Origin: Bacillus sp. SG-1 | GTDB taxonomy: Bacteria; Bacillota; Bacilli; Bacillales; Bacillaceae_B | DNA: 64,000 nucleotides | Assembly: GCF_000181495.1 (NCBI RefSeq) | Contig: NZ_ABCF01000006.1 | Span: 31,458-95,457 of the forward strand | Direction: 5' to 3' | In this document: positions 1 through 9,174 of the stretch, piece by piece | Position numbering within the stretch: position 1 is the stretch's first letter | How the letters are laid out: every line of letters starts with the position of its first letter | Program-made: the position numbers and the translations under genes | Notes under the pieces: model-generated | Told to the model about the DNA's origin: nothing | The model's input: only the letters and a program-made list of their open reading frames with translations | Databases searched by the model: none

Positions 1-811
<811 letters not shown>

Positions 812-825
812 TAAGTAAGAATAGA

Positions 826-856
826 AAAAGGTGCTCGATAGTGAGCACCTTTTTTC
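826..856 (+). terminator. Rho-independent terminator of tyrS
   Basis: Stem AGGTGCTC / GAGCACCT with a short loop, flanked by A-run and T-run, directly after the tyrS stop codon. The following 200 bases up to the rpsD terminator hold no gene that I can support. Confidence 0.92.
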
Positions 857-1065
857 TATTAATGAGCCTGTACCTGCTGATGGGCACTTTTTTACTAACT
901 AAATACCCTGCAAGCAGCACAGAGAGTGTAAGCGCTGGATTGCCTATCTCGGCTCTGGGATCCTTGGCTTCACCCTGGAAGAAAAATAAGTGTTCAGAAG
1001 AAGAGAGAGACATTCTCTAATCGGCTTTTTTGAGTTTTACTGCACATACAGCAAATTGTCAAAGA

Positions 1066-1101
1066 GAAAAAAAACCTTTCCCGAATGGGAAAGGTTTTTT
1101 T
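1066..1101 (-). terminator. Terminator of rpsD
   Basis: Stem CCTTTCCC / GGGAAAGG with A-run on the left and T-run on the right, just past the rpsD stop read on the minus strand. It could also stop plus-strand read-through from tyrS. Confidence 0.92.
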
Positions 1102-1108
1102 AGGAAGA

Positions 1109-1711
1109 TTAACGAGAGTAGAACTCAACGATAAGTGCTTCGTTAATTTCAGCTGGAAGTTCAGAACGCTCTGGTAAGCGAGTGAAAGATCCTTCAAGCT
1201 TGTCAGCATCGAAAGTCAAGAAGTCAGGAACAAAGCTGTTCACTTCAAGAGCTTCTTTAACGATGTTAAGGTTGCGGGATTTTTCGCGAACACCGATCGT
1301 TTGACCAGCTTGCAGACGGTAAGATGGGATATCTACGCGAGATCCATCAACAGTTACGTGACCGTGGTTAACAAGTTGGCGTGCTTGACGGCGAGTACGA
1401 GCCAAACCAAGACGATAAACAACGTTATCAAGGCGAGATTCAAGAAGTGCCATGAAGTTTTCACCGTGTTTACCTTGCATTTTGCCTGCTCTGTCGAATA
1501 GGTTACGGAATTGACGCTCAGTCACTCCATACATATGACGAAGCTTTTGCTTCTCTTGTAATTGTAAACCATATTCAGAGATTTTTTTGCGTTGGTTAGG
1601 ACCATGTTGTCCAGGAGCGTAAGGACGCTTTTCTAATTCTTTACCCGTACCGCTTAGAGAGATTCCAAGACGACGAGATAATTTCCAGCTAGGGCCAGTA
1701 TATCGAGCCAT
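1109..1711 (-). CDS. rpsD: 30S ribosomal protein S4
   Basis: Primary 16S rRNA-binding protein that nucleates 30S assembly. The 200 residues match the usual length. The N-terminal part ([10 protein letters not shown], about residues 28-37) is typical, and an S4 domain ([24 protein letters not shown]) covers about residues 90-155. No cysteines are present near the N terminus, so this is the zinc-free form. Start ATG is preceded by GGAGGAG. The gene is monocistronic, convergent with tyrS, with its own terminator and a long leader. In B. subtilis S4 represses its own synthesis through such a leader; that is family knowledge, not seen directly. Confidence 0.98.
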   Translation of the reverse strand: MARYTGPSWKLSRRLGISLSGTGKELEKRPYAPGQHGPNQRKKISEYGLQLQEKQKLRHMYGVTERQFRNLFDRAGKMQGKHGENFMALLESRLDNVVYRLGLARTRRQARQLVNHGHVTVDGSRVDIPSYRLQAGQTIGVREKSRNLNIVKEALEVNSFVPDFLTFDADKLEGSFTRLPERSELPAEINEALIVEFYSR

Positions 1712-1895
1712 TGAAGACTCCTCCTTCGTGTTTTTATTTTGTTGTAAAATAAAAACCGTGTGTGAATTAACAATTATGGGTATTATGTTTTCATGTACCT
1801 TCGCTCCAGCAGCAGAGAGTTACAAGATACACCTCCTAAACCGAGGAACAAAATACAGCATAAAGGACTTCACATAGGCTGCTTTATTTTACACA
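1712..1895 (-). promoter_or_regulatory. rpsD leader (candidate S4 autoregulatory region)
   Basis: About 185 transcribed but untranslated bases separate the rpsD promoter from its ATG. An 11-bp perfect stem (GTTTTTATTTT at 1730-1740, AAAATAAAAAC at 1746-1756) sits just upstream of the ribosome binding site. Autoregulation by S4 through the leader is established for B. subtilis rpsD; I infer the same here from position and length and did not match it to a known structure model. Confidence 0.6.
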
Positions 1896-1901
1896 AAGAA
1901 T

Positions 1902-1930
1902 ATTATATGTTTTTCATTGGACTAAGTCAA
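1902..1930 (-). promoter_or_regulatory. Sigma A promoter of rpsD
   Basis: On the minus strand TTGACT (1925-1930) and TATAAT (1902-1907) are separated by exactly 17 bases: a near-perfect housekeeping promoter pointing to rpsD. Confidence 0.88.
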
Positions 1931-2005
1931 GGGCTAATTGAAATATCATGAAAATACTAGTGATTATAAAGTACTGATTAAAAGTAGTGAATTTAGAATA
2001 TTACT

Positions 2006-2036
2006 TGGGATTCACTCCAATCTTTATGATATAATT
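2006..2036 (+). promoter_or_regulatory. Probable promoter of dgcP
   Basis: TATAAT at 2031-2036 is preceded by TGA, giving an extended -10 element. The best -35 is TTGGGA at 2006-2011 with a long 19-base spacer. Transcription from here would include the inverted repeat at 2068-2120 in the leader. Confidence 0.5.
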
Positions 2037-2067
2037 AGACTTAATAGAAAAATTGTCAAATTTGTAT

Positions 2068-2120
2068 TTTCATCATTATCCGTGAAGCCAATTTAGTTGG
2101 AGGCACGGATAATGATGAAA
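2068..2120 (+). promoter_or_regulatory. Large stem-loop in the dgcP leader, class unknown
   Basis: Two perfectly complementary 17-base arms (2068-2084 and 2104-2120, arm end TTATCCGTG) enclose a 19-base loop that can form its own CCAA/TTGG stem. It lies between the putative promoter and the dgcP start, 70 bases before the ATG. No T-run follows, so it is not an ordinary terminator. It does not resemble the c-di-GMP riboswitch consensus I know. Confidence 0.6.
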
Positions 2121-2190
2121 CTCGGGTACTTACATATAGATATTCGGTTCAAGAGATTAATCAGGAAAGCAAAGATAAGAGGGACATGCT

Positions 2191-4071
2191 ATGACGAATG
2201 ATCGTATGGATACGCAGGTGATCGGGTTGGAGAGAGAAGAAAAAATATTCCTGAATGACTATAAAGCTCGGTTATTCGACTTGATGAATGAGAAATTCAG
2301 TGAAGACGCGAGTCACTGCACTGAATGTCTTTCCGCATGGTTAGAAGTTGTACAAGACTTACTGCAGGCAGAGACAGTACTATTCTACCAGCGTTCGGAA
2401 AGCAGTTATCAGCTTACTGAAAGCCTGTCTTTGAACATGCATCCTATAACTGTTTTTCCAGAAACATTGGATGATATCTTTGAGGGTGATGATGGTATCG
2501 CCGTTAGAACCATCACCGGAACCGTGTTTGTCAATCTCAACCTTGCCTTCCGGTTAATGGATCAAAAAGGCTTCCCATATGGCGCACTTCTGATCTCCGC
2601 ACCCCAGTTGGAATGGTCCCGTCACACTCTCATGAGCTTCGCTGAATACAGTTCTATGTACTTAAGAAAAATACAGTACTTCAACCAGGTTGTCGAAGAG
2701 GAGCATCGTTATCGTGAATTGTTCAAGGTAAATGAAGCCTTCCACTCCTCGATGGATGTCAATATCTTGTTGGGACAGATCATCAGCACGTTAAAAAGGG
2801 TTTTTCCTGACTATGGTTTTCTTTTGCTCCTTTCTAATGATAATGATAAAAATCATGGCGACCTTCCTATCAGGGATTTCGATTATGACAGTGCAAACAC
2901 AGCTGCCATGCAGGCATTTGTGAATGGAACCATTGAAACGGAATTTCAGGCTTCCGAGCAAAAGCTGACCCTGTATGCGCCGTTAAAAGGGAAACAGGGA
3001 GTATATGGAGTGCTGGAGGTCATCACATCCAGCCAATTCAGATTTCATGAAAATCACAGGGAATTCATCAGCCTTCTGGCTTATACAGCTGGCAGCGCCC
3101 TTGAAAATGCGAAACTTTATCAGCAGTCCAGAAGGCTGATTTCCGACCTTCAACTGATCAATGAGACCTCGCACAGACTTAATTCAAATTTAAGGATGAC
3201 CGAAACCCTTACATTTTTGAAAAAACAAATAAAGCGTTCTTTCCAGGCTACTTCAATCGGTTTCATTTTCATGGATGAAAATGAAGAATGTAAGGTTCTC
3301 CCGGAAAGTTCATCCTTTTTTCAAAGTTTTGAAGGGGCTTCCTACATAAATTTTGTGAAACGAAACATTATCAAAGAAAAAGATGCCATTTTTATAGGAG
3401 ATATTAGTGGAAAGTTCGGCAAAGAATTATCCTATCTTTCTCTGATGGCGGTCCCGATGGTCCAAAATGATGCCATTATCGGCTTCTGTATTGTCCTTCA
3501 TAAAAATCCATATTCTTTTTCTTTTGACATGTATAAACTGCTGCAGTCATTCATTCACCATTCCACATTGGCTTTGACCAATTCCATGCTGCGTGAAAAA
3601 TTAGAGGAGCTTGTGGAGACCGATCATTTAACCCAGCTTTACGCAAGGAATTTCCTTGATGAAGAAATGGTCCGAGCCATGAAAGATGATGAGCAGGGAA
3701 CGCTTCTTTTGCTGGATATCGATGACTTCAAGGTAATCAACGATACATACGGGCATCAAACGGGAGATGAAGTTCTTATACAGGTAGCAAGGACCCTCAT
3801 GAATGAATCGGAAGACATAGGTTATGCTGCCAGATGGGGAGGGGAGGAACTTGCGATTTACCTCCCTCACAAGGATTTGAAGTCCGGTCTTGAGTTGGGT
3901 GAACGGATAGTTGAAAAAATACCTGAAATGACAACCCCTTCCGTAACGGTATCCTGTGGTGTCTCATATTGGAGTGGTCCGAATGATCATGTTAAAGATT
4001 TGGTTAAAAGGGCGGATACCTCTATGTACTACGCAAAGAATAATGGGAAAAATCAAGTCGCGAACATTTAA
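2191..4071 (+). CDS. dgcP: GAF-GGDEF diguanylate cyclase (DgcP/YtrP type)
   Basis: Synthesises the second messenger c-di-GMP from two GTP. The 626-residue soluble protein has a long N-terminal sensor part with GAF-like segments (about 30-460) and a C-terminal GGDEF domain (about 470-626). The active-site signature is GGEEL at residues 550-554, a catalytically competent variant; LLDIDDFKVIND gives the metal-binding Asp region. No RxxD inhibitory site lies five residues before GGEEL, so product inhibition by the classic I-site is unlikely. The ATG at 2186 runs into a stop at once, so 2191 is the start. Position next to rpsD matches B. subtilis ytrP/dgcP. Confidence 0.93.
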   Translation: MTNDRMDTQVIGLEREEKIFLNDYKARLFDLMNEKFSEDASHCTECLSAWLEVVQDLLQAETVLFYQRSESSYQLTESLSLNMHPITVFPETLDDIFEGDDGIAVRTITGTVFVNLNLAFRLMDQKGFPYGALLISAPQLEWSRHTLMSFAEYSSMYLRKIQYFNQVVEEEHRYRELFKVNEAFHSSMDVNILLGQIISTLKRVFPDYGFLLLLSNDNDKNHGDLPIRDFDYDSANTAAMQAFVNGTIETEFQASEQKLTLYAPLKGKQGVYGVLEVITSSQFRFHENHREFISLLAYTAGSALENAKLYQQSRRLISDLQLINETSHRLNSNLRMTETLTFLKKQIKRSFQATSIGFIFMDENEECKVLPESSSFFQSFEGASYINFVKRNIIKEKDAIFIGDISGKFGKELSYLSLMAVPMVQNDAIIGFCIVLHKNPYSFSFDMYKLLQSFIHHSTLALTNSMLREKLEELVETDHLTQLYARNFLDEEMVRAMKDDEQGTLLLLDIDDFKVINDTYGHQTGDEVLIQVARTLMNESEDIGYAARWGGEELAIYLPHKDLKSGLELGERIVEKIPEMTTPSVTVSCGVSYWSGPNDHVKDLVKRADTSMYYAKNNGKNQVANI

Positions 4072-4078
4072 TCATCAC

Positions 4079-4117
4079 TAAAAGACCTTGAAACGCATAT
4101 GTTTTAAGGTCTTTTTT
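4079..4117 (+). terminator. Terminator of dgcP
   Basis: Stem AAAAGACCTT / AAGGTCTTTT followed by T-run, eight bases after the stop. Confidence 0.9.
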
Positions 4118-4156
4118 ATGTTTATCCTATTTTGGCAAAGCACAAAGTGAGTTTAA

Positions 4157-4170
4157 TGTAAACGCTTTCT
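4157..4170 (+). promoter_or_regulatory. Candidate catabolite-response element (cre)
   Basis: TGTAAACGCTTTCT matches the cre consensus TGWAANCGNTNWCA at 13 of 14 positions. It lies about 160 bases before the methionine gamma-lyase start, so CcpA control of that gene is possible. Confidence 0.55.
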
Positions 4171-4327
4171 TTTTTCGGTGAAATGTCATATGCTATTAAT
4201 GAATTCTTATGAGATAAATAGGCCGGCCGACATGCTGAATAATAATGTGGCGGAGAGACCCTGTACTAATGGGAGAGATAAGATAACCTGCTATGAGTTC
4301 GGATTAGCTAACAGGAGGAGAAAGAAA

Positions 4328-5515
4328 ATGAAGAAAGATTTCGAAAGGTTCGAAACGAAAGTAATTCATGAAGGATATAATTCAACTGAATATAATGATA
4401 GTTTAGCACCCCCTCTCTATCAAACCTCTACCTTTACATTTAAGGATGCCCAGCAGGGTGAAAGAAGATTTGCCGGCGAAGAAGGCGGCTATATTTATTC
4501 CCGCCTTGGAAATCCAACCGTTACCATGCTGGAAGACCGGATGGCAGCACTTGAAAATGGAGAAGCTGCACTTGCATTTGGTTCCGGGATGGCTGCGGTT
4601 TCTGCTGTCTTATTGTCCATGACAAAAGCCAACGATCACATTCTCTGTTCTCAAGGAGTGTATGGATGCACCTTCGGATTGTTGAACTTAATGGAAGAAA
4701 AATATGGAATTACCCATGATTTTTCGGCTATGGACAGTGCGGATGAAATAAGAAGAAGCATTAAACCTGAAACGGTCTGCATCTATGTGGAAACACCGAT
4801 CAACCCGACGATGAAGTTGATTGATCTTGAGCTGGTCGCAAGTATTGCTAAAGAAAAAGGTATCCCAGTGATAGTGGATAATACTTTTTCATCACCATAC
4901 CTGCAAAAGCCCCTTGATTTCGGCTGCGATATTATCATTCACAGTGCAACTAAATATATTTGTGGTCACGGGGATGTTATCGCTGGGATTGTGGTAGGTA
5001 AAAAAGATTTGATGGATCATATTAGAATGACTACCCAGAAAGACATCGGTGGAGTGATTTCTCCATTTGATGCCTGGCTGTTGCTCAGGGGATTAAAGAC
5101 GCTGCCGGTGAGAATGGACCGCCATTGCGAAAACGCTGGGAAAATAGCGGATTTCTTAAAAGAACAGCCGCAGGTGGAAAAGCTGTATTTCCCTGGAGAT
5201 GCCGACAACCCTAACTATGAAACAATGAAAAAACAAATGAGTAAACCTGGTGGATTGATAGCCTTCACAATAAAAGGGACCAAAGAGACAGCCCAGCAAT
5301 TCATGAATGAACTAAAGCTGATTAAGATTGCTGTAAGCCTTGGCGATGCTGAAACATTAATTCAGCACCCGGCCACGATGACACATGCAGTTGTTCCGGA
5401 AGAGTCCAGAGAAAAAATGGGCATAACCGATACCCTGTTAAGACTATCGATAGGACTGGAAGCGTGGGAAGATATCCAGGAGGATCTACTGCAAGCCTTC
5501 AGTAAAGTGAAATAA
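4328..5515 (+). CDS. PLP-dependent methionine gamma-lyase / cystathionine lyase family enzyme
   Basis: A 395-residue Cys/Met metabolism PLP enzyme. The PLP lysine is in SATKY (K209). The active-site cysteine in YGCTF (C114) is the hallmark of methionine gamma-lyase, which cleaves methionine to methanethiol, 2-oxobutyrate and ammonia; cystathionine gamma-synthases and beta-lyases usually lack it. A longer in-frame ORF opens at 4178, but AGGAGG at 4314-4319 places the start at 4328. It has its own terminator and stands alone between dgcP and a Rieske oxidoreductase, which is not the B. subtilis arrangement. Substrate assignment is inference from the cysteine. Confidence 0.88.
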   Translation: MKKDFERFETKVIHEGYNSTEYNDSLAPPLYQTSTFTFKDAQQGERRFAGEEGGYIYSRLGNPTVTMLEDRMAALENGEAALAFGSGMAAVSAVLLSMTKANDHILCSQGVYGCTFGLLNLMEEKYGITHDFSAMDSADEIRRSIKPETVCIYVETPINPTMKLIDLELVASIAKEKGIPVIVDNTFSSPYLQKPLDFGCDIIIHSATKYICGHGDVIAGIVVGKKDLMDHIRMTTQKDIGGVISPFDAWLLLRGLKTLPVRMDRHCENAGKIADFLKEQPQVEKLYFPGDADNPNYETMKKQMSKPGGLIAFTIKGTKETAQQFMNELKLIKIAVSLGDAETLIQHPATMTHAVVPEESREKMGITDTLLRLSIGLEAWEDIQEDLLQAFSKVK

Positions 5516-5521
5516 AAGTAA

Positions 5522-5551
5522 AGACAGAGCCGTTGTGGTTCTGTTTTTTTG
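5522..5551 (+). terminator. Terminator of the methionine gamma-lyase gene
   Basis: Stem ACAGAGCC / GGTTCTGT (one G-U pair) with a T-run, ten bases after the stop. Confidence 0.85.
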
Positions 5552-5619
5552 TGGATGGTGACAGGACGTCGGGTTCCGTTACCAAGAGATGTTGTACCTG
5601 GGCTCGCCACTGTTGCAGG

Positions 5620-5775
5620 GTGTCCCATGAAGGGGTCATAAGACCAAAAGTGAGGTTGAAAACTGGTTAGGGTGTCTCATGAAAGATTCATAAGACCAAA
5701 AGTGAACTTGAAAACAGATTAGGGTATCTCATGAAAGATTCATAGGGCCAAAAAAGAGGTTAGAACCAGGTTAAG
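5620..5775. repeat. Array of three 52-bp units with palindromic core
   Basis: Units start at 5620, 5672 and 5724, exactly 52 bases apart. Each has a core of about 26 bases with arms GTCTCATGAA and TTCATAAGAC (nine of ten complementary), then an A-rich spacer beginning AAAAG. It lies downstream of the lyase terminator. The same core recurs near 27 kb. The rest of the 5516-5923 gap shows a 7-bp CATACCC / GGGTATG inverted repeat near 5850-5886 and no gene. Confidence 0.85.
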
Positions 5776-5923
5776 GTAAAACCGAAGGGTACAAATAGTG
5801 AAACAAATACAAACCTTTCCGCCGTTGGGTTGGCTTATTGAGTTCCTAAGCATACCCACAGGCATTTTCTGATAAATTCCGGGTATGTAACCTGTATCAG
5901 AATTTGTGGGAGGTTACGCATAG

Positions 5924-7459
5924 ATGAACGAGCAAATGATACCAAAAGAGTCTTACTCTTACTGGCGCAAAGCCGCGGAGGAAAAGGGACTTGGTTTTGA
6001 AAAACTGGGAAGTCAAACATACCATGCAGATGTGACCATTGTCGGAGCAGGAATTACAGGCATCATTGCCGCCTATTTACTTTCACGTGAGGGCAAAAAG
6101 GTAGTCCTTGTGGAAGGTGACAGAGTGATGAATGGGACCACTGGATATACAACTGCCAAAATTTCTGCACAGCATGGATTAATATATGACGAGCTGCTAA
6201 AGCATCATGGAGAAGAGAAAGCGTCCTTATATTATCAGGCGAACGTAGAGGCGCTAAATTTTATAGAAAAATTGATCGAAGAACTAAATATATCTTGTGA
6301 ATTCACAAAATTGCCTTCATATGTTTACTCTGAGACCGAAAAGGGTTCAGAAGAAATCCGAATGGAAGCGGAAGCCTATCAGCAATTGAATATCCCGGGG
6401 GAACTTACCGAAGAGACTGATCTGCCTTTTCAGGTGACATCGGCTCTTAAGATGCCGAATCAGGCACAGTTTCACCCTGTGAATTTCTTGATGCCGCTGT
6501 TGGAAGAAATCACATCAAATGGAGGAACCATTTTTGAACACACCAGAGTGACAAGGATTAATGGAGAAAATCCGGTAGAGGTGGTAACGGAAGATGGCGG
6601 TAAAATTACATCTCAAAAGGTGATTGTCTCTACTCATTTTCCGATCAATGACTTCAGAGGGTTTTATTTTTCAAGACTCGATATTGAGAGGTCATATACC
6701 CTTGCTGCCAAGACAGATGATGAAATCCCGGACGGTATGTACTTAAGTGCCGATCAACCTAAAAGATCGATCAGGTACAGTACCGATTCAAACGGCGGGA
6801 AGATGATCCTCTTTGGAGGAGACAGTCACAAAACAGGTGAAGGAGGGGATACGACGGACCATTATCATAACCTCCAGCACTTCGCTGAAAAGCATTTCTC
6901 TATTAAAGACTATCCCTATCGCTGGTCTGCACAAGACTTGACCACCTTGGATAAAGTTCCTTATATCGGTCCTGTGACAGAACATCAACCAAATATTCTA
7001 GTTGCGACAGGTTACGCCAAATGGGGTATGACCAATGGAACGGCGGCAGCGTTGTTAATAGCTGATTTGGTTCAAGAGAGAGATAATCTTTTTGAGGAAT
7101 TATTTACTCCTTCCCGATTTAATGCAAACCCAGCTGTAAAAAACTTTGTTAAAGAAAATGCAGATGTCGCCATGCAATTTGTCAAAGGCAAACTGGGCAA
7201 GCCTGACAAGAAACTTGAAGAGCTGGAAAAAGGAGAAGGTTCGGTAGTAACTGTTGACGGCAAAAGAGCAGGGGCCTATCGCAATGAGAATGGAGAAGTT
7301 ACAGTGGTCGATACAACCTGCACCCATATGGGATGTGAGCTCGGCTGGAACAATGCAGAAAAATCATGGGACTGCCCATGTCATGGCAGCCGCTTCTCTG
7401 TATGCGGGGATGTCATTGAAGGTCCTGCCGTCAAGCCTCTGAAAAAAATATATGAATAA
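5924..7459 (+). CDS. yhfW: FAD-dependent oxidoreductase with C-terminal Rieske [2Fe-2S] domain (YhfW family)
   Basis: A 511-residue two-domain protein. The N-terminal DAO-type FAD domain begins with the dinucleotide fold VGAGITG (about residues 40-46). The C-terminal Rieske domain has both cluster motifs, CTHMGC (C466, H468, C471) and CPCH (C484, C486, H487), which ligate a 2Fe-2S cluster. No signal peptide or membrane segment is visible, so it is probably cytoplasmic. The electron donor and substrate are unknown. Start ATG follows GGGAGGTT. Length and architecture fit B. subtilis YhfW, which maps elsewhere in that genome. Confidence 0.9.
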   Translation: MNEQMIPKESYSYWRKAAEEKGLGFEKLGSQTYHADVTIVGAGITGIIAAYLLSREGKKVVLVEGDRVMNGTTGYTTAKISAQHGLIYDELLKHHGEEKASLYYQANVEALNFIEKLIEELNISCEFTKLPSYVYSETEKGSEEIRMEAEAYQQLNIPGELTEETDLPFQVTSALKMPNQAQFHPVNFLMPLLEEITSNGGTIFEHTRVTRINGENPVEVVTEDGGKITSQKVIVSTHFPINDFRGFYFSRLDIERSYTLAAKTDDEIPDGMYLSADQPKRSIRYSTDSNGGKMILFGGDSHKTGEGGDTTDHYHNLQHFAEKHFSIKDYPYRWSAQDLTTLDKVPYIGPVTEHQPNILVATGYAKWGMTNGTAAALLIADLVQERDNLFEELFTPSRFNANPAVKNFVKENADVAMQFVKGKLGKPDKKLEELEKGEGSVVTVDGKRAGAYRNENGEVTVVDTTCTHMGCELGWNNAEKSWDCPCHGSRFSVCGDVIEGPAVKPLKKIYE

Positions 7460-7544
7460 TAAATGCTGTTTTTGTATAGATATCGGGAAAATCCCTAGTG
7501 CTGGATCCCCCCCTGGCTACAAGTTTTTTTCTCTCTTGCTTACC

Positions 7545-7605
7545 ATGATATTTCCTTTGGAATTCATAATAAATAGCAACAAGGTTTAAGGAAAAGAGTC
7601 ATAAT
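7545..7605. repeat. Dispersed intergenic repeat, copy 1
   Basis: About 60 bases ending in AAATAGCAAC and GAAAAGAGTC closely match a second copy at 41665-41730. The copies lie downstream of unrelated genes. Here the surrounding inverted arms are partly decayed. Confidence 0.7.
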
Positions 7606-7641
7606 AAAACACCCGAAAAGAATCCCTTTTCGGGTGTTTTA
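7606..7641. terminator. Bidirectional terminator between yhfW and yjlB
   Basis: Perfect stem AAAACACCCGAAAAG / CTTTTCGGGTGTTTT with A-run and T-run on either side. It serves the minus-strand cupin gene and could stop plus-strand transcripts of yhfW. Confidence 0.9.
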
Positions 7642-8151
7642 TTACTGTTCTTCTTTCCAGAGGGAAAGCAATGGACCGCTGTTCCCATAGACTGGATCTT
7701 GGGACGGGAGGTCTACTTCCTTAATTTCAATTAACAGCTGTGTTCTTTCATTGTTCTCATCCGTTTTTAAATTATGATCCTTTCCATCAGGGTAGGCACC
7801 GGCAACCGTGAAATCTTGACTGGCCGTTAACCGTTTATGTCCGGTGCCGGCCGGCAGAACCACTACATCCCCTGGTTGGACCTCGACTTTTTTGCCGCTT
7901 TCACCACCGACAATCAATTCCGCAGTTCCACTGACCACCCCGAGAACCTCGTGAGTATTACTGTGAAAGTGGTGATAATCAAAAACCCCGCCCTGCCAGC
8001 TGTTTCGCCAGTTATGATCATTGAATACCTTCTCAGCTTTTTCAGGATCATCTTTAAAAACACCTTTATAAAACAGAACTGGCAAATCAGGATTGTTCGG
8101 AATTGATCCGCTCTCGTCAAAATACAAAGTGTCTACATCTTTGGTCTGCAT
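7642..8151 (-). CDS. yjlB: Cupin-domain protein (YjlB family)
   Basis: A 169-residue single-domain cupin. The conserved barrel motifs are visible: HHFHSNTHEVLGV with the metal-ligand histidines (about residues 60-72) and the second motif PGDVVVLPAGTGH (about 92-104). The function of this family is unknown; a metal-dependent role is only inferred from the histidines. Start ATG follows AAAGGAGGA. It is monocistronic, convergent with yhfW. B. subtilis yjlB lies elsewhere, so this is a lineage-specific location. Confidence 0.88.
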   Translation of the reverse strand: MQTKDVDTLYFDESGSIPNNPDLPVLFYKGVFKDDPEKAEKVFNDHNWRNSWQGGVFDYHHFHSNTHEVLGVVSGTAELIVGGESGKKVEVQPGDVVVLPAGTGHKRLTASQDFTVAGAYPDGKDHNLKTDENNERTQLLIEIKEVDLPSQDPVYGNSGPLLSLWKEEQ

Positions 8152-8401
8152 GAACCATCCTCCTTTTCAGTATTCTATCAATTGGAATTCCCTAGGGGTG
8201 CTCCGGGTAAACTATATGTCCTATTGATTCCGCATTTATAGGAATAAGATCTTAGGTTGTTGAATAACTTTCTAAGTTGCCCCAAACCAGAAGAAGATGC
8301 TGTCGGTCCCTCATTTTTCAAGCTTTTCTCACTCGTAATACTTAAAAGCTCCAGCATTGCCAGGAACCTCTCCTTCCCTGTCACCCACCTATCCTTGAAA
8401 A

Positions 8402-8436
8402 ATAAAAAAGCCGGGGAACCCCCCCGGCTTAAAATC
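8402..8436 (-). terminator. Terminator of msrC/ytsP
   Basis: On the minus strand TAAGCCGGGG, a short loop and CCCCGGCTTT are followed by a T-run. The gap 8152-8401 otherwise shows no supportable gene. Confidence 0.85.
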
Positions 8437-8914
8437 AAATGTATTGAATTAATGCTTGAACAAACTCTTCAAGTTTGGCTTTATCGGTCTCATCAAATCT
8501 GCTTTTCTCCGGGCTGTCGATATCCAGGACGCCGATCACTTCGCCGTCTTTCATCATTGGAACGACAATTTCGGATTGAGATGCTGCATCACAGGCGATA
8601 TGCCCTGGAAATGCATGGACATCATCGACCAGATAGGTTTTCTTATCTTTTACAGCTGAACCGCAAACGCCTCTTCCGACTGCAATTCGTACACAGGCAG
8701 GAAGTCCCTGGAATGGTCCGAGGACAAGCTCACCATCTTCCATAAGGTAAAATCCAACCCAGTTAATACGGTCTAAAAATTGATTAAGTAAAGCAGAAGC
8801 ATTACTCAAGTTGGCGATACGATTGCTCTCTCCCTCTAACAGGGCGTGCAATTGTTTAATGACCAGGTCATAGTTTTCTTCGCGGGTACCTTGGTACATA
8901 GAAGTTTGAAACAT
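8435..8914 (-). CDS. msrC: Free methionine-(R)-sulfoxide reductase, GAF type (YtsP)
   Basis: A 159-residue single GAF domain. The three cysteines of the fRMsr family are conserved: C74 in ACVRI, C84 in GVCG and C108 in IACDA. These enzymes reduce free methionine-R-sulfoxide using a cysteine relay recharged by thioredoxin. Length is that of the family and of B. subtilis YtsP. The gene is monocistronic on the minus strand, divergent from refZ, and close to a methionine gamma-lyase gene, though the two are not in an operon. Confidence 0.9.
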   Translation of the reverse strand: MFQTSMYQGTREENYDLVIKQLHALLEGESNRIANLSNASALLNQFLDRINWVGFYLMEDGELVLGPFQGLPACVRIAVGRGVCGSAVKDKKTYLVDDVHAFPGHIACDAASQSEIVVPMMKDGEVIGVLDIDSPEKSRFDETDKAKLEEFVQALIQYI

Positions 8915-8988
8915 GGAAATCCCTCATTTCTACAGAATGTGATGACAAAATCATAGATTCACCGTTTTCCTACAAGATTGGCAGGAAA

Positions 8989-9033
8989 GTGTCGAGAAAT
9001 ACATAAAGGAATATAGGCTGGAGCACCGAATTT
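8989..9033 (+). promoter_or_regulatory. Sigma H-type promoter of refZ with a possible 0A box
   Basis: AAAGGAATA (9005-9013) and ACCGAATTT (9025-9033), 11 bases apart, fit the sigma H consensus RnAGGAwww-N11/12-RnnGAATww at every constrained position. TGTCGAG at 8990-8996, just upstream, is one base off the Spo0A box TGTCGAA. Both agree with a gene used at entry into sporulation. Confidence 0.75.
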
Positions 9034-9174
9034 TTATGTATTAACGGGTTTCACTATTTTCTAAAATAAGAGCTGTCCGAAAAACGGATTCTCTGATTAG
9101 CGGCAATCCTAATGAACCATTTTTAGCATATTTCCAAAAGTGAATCAACTAATAAATCCGAAAGTAGGGAGAAC

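Noticed and set aside
2068..2120. c-di-GMP riboswitch
   Set aside because: None of the GEMM consensus segments is present; it is just a long hairpin with a small loop.
4178..4327. 50-codon N-terminal extension of the methionine gamma-lyase
   Set aside because: Not family-like, and the strong binding site lies after it.
8178..8438. Minus-strand ORF of 86 codons between yjlB and msrC
   Set aside because: It begins inside the msrC terminator and no binding site precedes it.
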